From Opitutia bacterium (lineage in GTDB: Bacteria > Verrucomicrobiota > Verrucomicrobiae > Opitutales > UBA953): 5,310 nucleotides of DNA. This document shows positions 2,915 to 5,310 of the stretch, piece after piece. Each line of letters opens with the position of its first letter. Positions within the stretch are counted from its first letter, which is position 1. The translations under genes and the position numbers were made by a program. Below the pieces are notes generated by a model. The model did no database searches and had not been told where the DNA came from. It saw only the letters and a list, made by a program, of their open reading frames with translations. The DNA lies in NCBI GenBank assembly GCA_947488485.1, contig CANKZO010000167.1:1-5310 (forward strand). Reading direction: 5' to 3'.

Positions 2915-5310
2915 TTAAGCAAAGTAATCCACCCCGCCCTGGAAGAGGGGCTGGTGCTTGTTGCCGGGGATGTTCTTGGCGACGTTGGCGCCGGCGCGTT
3001 CGGTGTGACCCATCTTGCCGAGGACACGTCCGCACGGACTGGTGATGCCTTCGACGGCTTCGAGCGATCCGTTGGGATTGAACTCGATGCGGTTCGAGGG
3101 CGCGCCGGCGGCGTCGCAATACTGGAAGGCGACCTGGCCGTTCTTGACGAGGTCGGCGATGACGGCCGCAGGCGCGGTGAAGCGGCCTTCGCCGTGCGAG
3201 AGCGGGATGGTGTGCACCTGGCCGACGTCCATGCGCGCGAGCCAAGGCGACTTGACCGAGGCGACGCGAGTATGTGCGTAGCGCGAAATGTGGCGGGCGA
3301 TGCGGTTGTGGAAGAGCGTCGGGGCGGAAGCGTCGACGTCACGGATCTCGCCATACGGGACAAGGCCGGTCTTGATGAGCGCCTGGAAGCCGTTGCAGAT
3401 GCCGAGGGCGAGGCCGTCGCGGTTCTTGAGCAGCTCCATGACGGCGTCACGCACGATCGGAGCCTTGATGACGGCGGCGATGAACTTGCCGGAGCCATCC
3501 GGTTCGTCACCGGCGGAGAAGCCGCCGGGGATCATGAGAATCTGCGAGCGGGCGATGGCGTCGGCAAGGGCCTTGAGCGATTCGCCGAGTCCGGCGGCGT
3601 CGAGGTTACGCAGCACGAGGATCTCGGGCTCGGCGCCGGCGAGACGGAACGCGCGGGCGGTGTCGTATTCGCAATTACTGCCGGGGAAGACCGGGATGAT
3701 CACGCGCGGCTTGGCGACACGCACCTTGGGCTTCAGGCCGGAGCGGACGGTGAAGCTGATCGGGGCAGGCGTGCCCTGCGGCTCGCTGGCCTTGGTCGGG
3801 AAGACGGACTCAAGCACGCCTTCGTGGGCGGCGAGAAGGTCGGCGACAGAGACGGACGCACCGGGCCAGACGATCTTGGCTTCGGCGTTGGTCTGGCCGA
3901 GCACGCGATGCGGGAGCGCGCCGAGGTCGGCGGCCGAAGCGACTTCGAGCACGACGGAGCCATAGGCCGGGATGAGGAAGTCGGCGGCGGGCGCGGCGGC
4001 GAGCGTGACGCCGAGGCGGTTGCCGAAGGACATGCGCGTCAGCGCGTGGCCGATACCGCCCTGGCGGACCGCGGCGGCGGCGCGGACCTTGCCGGCCTTG
4101 ACGAGGGCGTGGATGGCGGCGAGGCGTTCGCGGGCGACCTGCAAGTCAGGCAGCAGCGCGGATGTGCGGGGCACGTCGACGACCACGACCGTGGAGCCGA
4201 CCTGCTTGAACTCGGCGGAGATGACGTGGCTGGCCTTGCCGGGGACGATGGCGAAGGAGACGAGCGTGGGCGGGACGTCGAGATCCTTGAAGGAACCCGA
4301 CATGCTGTCCTTGCCGCCGATGGCGGCCGTACCGAACTCGAGCTGCGCTTCGAGCGCGCCGAGGAGCGCCACGAGCGGCTTGCCCCAGCGGGAAGAATCC
4401 TGGCCGAGCTTTTCGAAATACTCCTGGAGCGTCAGGCGCGCGCGGGACGGATCGCCGCCGGCGGCGGTCAGACGGGCGAGCGATTCCACCACCGCGCAGA
4501 CTGCGCCGTGGCCGGGGGACCACTGGGCGACCACGGGATTGAAACCGTAGGCCATGATCGTGCAGACGTCCGTCTCGCCGCCGAGGACCGGCAGCTTAGC
4601 GGCCATCGCTTCCTGCGGGGTCGACTGCGTCGCGCCGCCGAAAGGATGCAGCACCGTGTTGGCGCCGATCGAGGCGTCGAAGCGCTCGACCAGGCCGCGC
4701 TGGGCGGCGTTCGGAAGAGACGAGACCGCCTTCAGCAGATCGTCAGCCGTCGGCGCGGAGCCGGACTGGAAGGGGTTCTTCGAAGCGTCGGGAGCGAGCA
4801 CCTTCGCGGACGCGGTCTGCGTCACGCCGTTGGTGTCGAGGAAGTCGCGGGCGATATCGACGACGCGCTGGCCGCGCCATTCCATGATCAGGCGGCCGGA
4901 GTCGGTGACGTCGGCGACCTGCACCGCTTCGAGGTTCTCGCGGCGGGCGGCGGCGAGGAAAGCGGGGACGTCCTTGGGCTCGAGCACGACGGCCATGCGT
5001 TCCTGCGATTCGGAGAGCGCGATCTCGGAACCATCGAGGCCATCATACTTGAGCGGCACGCGATCGAGGTGGACGTGGAGCGAAGGGGCGAGCTCACCGA
5101 TGGCGACGGACACGCCGCCGGCGCCGAAGTCATTGCAACGCTTGATCAGGCGGCTGACGGCCGGATCGCGGAAGAGACGCTGCAGCTTGCGCTCGGTCGG
5201 GGCGTCGCCCTTCTGGACCTCGGCGGAATTCTGGAGGGCCGTCTCGGTGTGTTCCTTCGAGGAACCCGTCGCGCCACCCACGCCGTCGCGGCCGGTGCGG
5301 CCACCGACGA
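2915..5310 (-). CDS. purL: Phosphoribosylformylglycinamidine synthase, long form (5' end missing)
   Basis: FGAM synthase turns FGAR, glutamine and ATP into FGAM in purine synthesis, in the cytosol. About 798 residues are present; the frame stays open to the window edge (VGGRTGRDG precedes the GTG at 5281, which is therefore internal). Counting from that codon: the GGATGSSKEH loop (2-11), NDFGAGGVSVAIGELA (50-65) and SESQERMAV (90-98) of an AIR-synthase-like half; a second such half with GGETDVCT (234-241), SPGHGA (255-260) and GGKDSMSGS (322-330); then a fused class I glutaminase domain from about 524, with GSNCEYDTARAF, GGFSAGDEPDGSGKF, nucleophile C629 in LGICNGFQ, and H759/E761 in GHTER. 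All three catalytic residues are present. It is the clostridial/Bacteroidetes-type single chain, not separate PurS/Q/L. Stop TAA at 2917-2915. Confidence 0.96.
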   Translation of the reverse strand, partial: VGGRTGRDGVGGATGSSKEHTETALQNSAEVQKGDAPTERKLQRLFRDPAVSRLIKRCNDFGAGGVSVAIGELAPSLHVHLDRVPLKYDGLDGSEIALSESQERMAVVLEPKDVPAFLAAARRENLEAVQVADVTDSGRLIMEWRGQRVVDIARDFLDTNGVTQTASAKVLAPDASKNPFQSGSAPTADDLLKAVSSLPNAAQRGLVERFDASIGANTVLHPFGGATQSTPQEAMAAKLPVLGGETDVCTIMAYGFNPVVAQWSPGHGAVCAVVESLARLTAAGGDPSRARLTLQEYFEKLGQDSSRWGKPLVALLGALEAQLEFGTAAIGGKDSMSGSFKDLDVPPTLVSFAIVPGKASHVISAEFKQVGSTVVVVDVPRTSALLPDLQVARERLAAIHALVKAGKVRAAAAVRQGGIGHALTRMSFGNRLGVTLAAAPAADFLIPAYGSVVLEVASAADLGALPHRVLGQTNAEAKIVWPGASVSVADLLAAHEGVLESVFPTKASEPQGTPAPISFTVRSGLKPKVRVAKPRVIIPVFPGSNCEYDTARAFRLAGAEPEILVLRNLDAAGLGESLKALADAIARSQILMIPGGFSAGDEPDGSGKFIAAVIKAPIVRDAVMELLKNRDGLALGICNGFQALIKTGLVPYGEIRDVDASAPTLFHNRIARHISRYAHTRVASVKSPWLARMDVGQVHTIPLSHGEGRFTAPAAVIADLVKNGQVAFQYCDAAGAPSNRIEFNPNGSLEAVEGITSPCGRVLGKMGHTERAGANVAKNIPGNKHQPLFQGGVDYFA

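Noticed and set aside
2889..5133. Several open frames antisense to or out of frame with purL
   Set aside because: They are by-products of GC-rich third codon positions in purL; their Arg/Ala/Pro/Ser-rich products show no domain pattern.
5279..5281. GTG at 5281 as the start of purL
   Set aside because: The frame remains open upstream and encodes VGGRTGRDG, a conserved PurL motif leading straight into GGATGSSKEH, so the real start lies beyond the window.

Overview
The window comes from a GC-rich bacterium. Three parts can be told apart: the tail of a Sel1-repeat gene on the left, a tRNA-rich and largely non-coding block in the middle (about 159-2070), and on the right two small unknown genes facing the 3' part of a long single-chain purL on the minus strand. 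The PurL resembles the long FGAM synthase class found in clostridia, Bacteroidetes and Verrucomicrobia. With the high GC this weakly suggests a verrucomicrobial (Opitutales-like) chromosome, but the window cannot settle the taxonomy.

Layout. 3-158: C-terminus of a Sel1-like repeat protein. 159-621: no gene seen; it holds a heptamer tandem repeat, an AT-rich patch with a 9-bp inverted repeat, and then strong hairpins. 616-804: a structured element with consecutive hairpins, directly before tRNA-Ser(GCU), tRNA-Arg(UCU) and a CAU tRNA (Ile2 or Met). 1076-1993: two full 370-bp tandem units and a third partial one. Each full unit contains a structured leader of about 160 nt, a canonical tRNA-Ile(GAU), a strange tRNA-like gene lacking the usual D-loop/T-loop contacts, and a hairpin-rich 56-nt spacer. 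The third leader is followed by a worn tRNA-Met-like gene (1994-2066). 2107-2854: two closely linked plus-strand orphan genes. 2879-2899: a perfect hairpin between convergent genes. 2915 to the end: purL, minus strand, 5' end outside the window.

How it fits together. PurL (fourth step of de novo purine synthesis) and the Sel1 protein look like ordinary chromosomal genes. The tRNA block between them looks like accessory DNA: its tRNAs read AGY, AGA and possibly AUA, codons usually scarce in GC-rich hosts, and copies have been duplicated, varied and decayed. The most notable signal is a structured leader found four times, each time just upstream of a tRNA group. Its stems are kept by paired base changes while its loops vary. 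I do not recognise this element, and I could not run covariance or homology searches.
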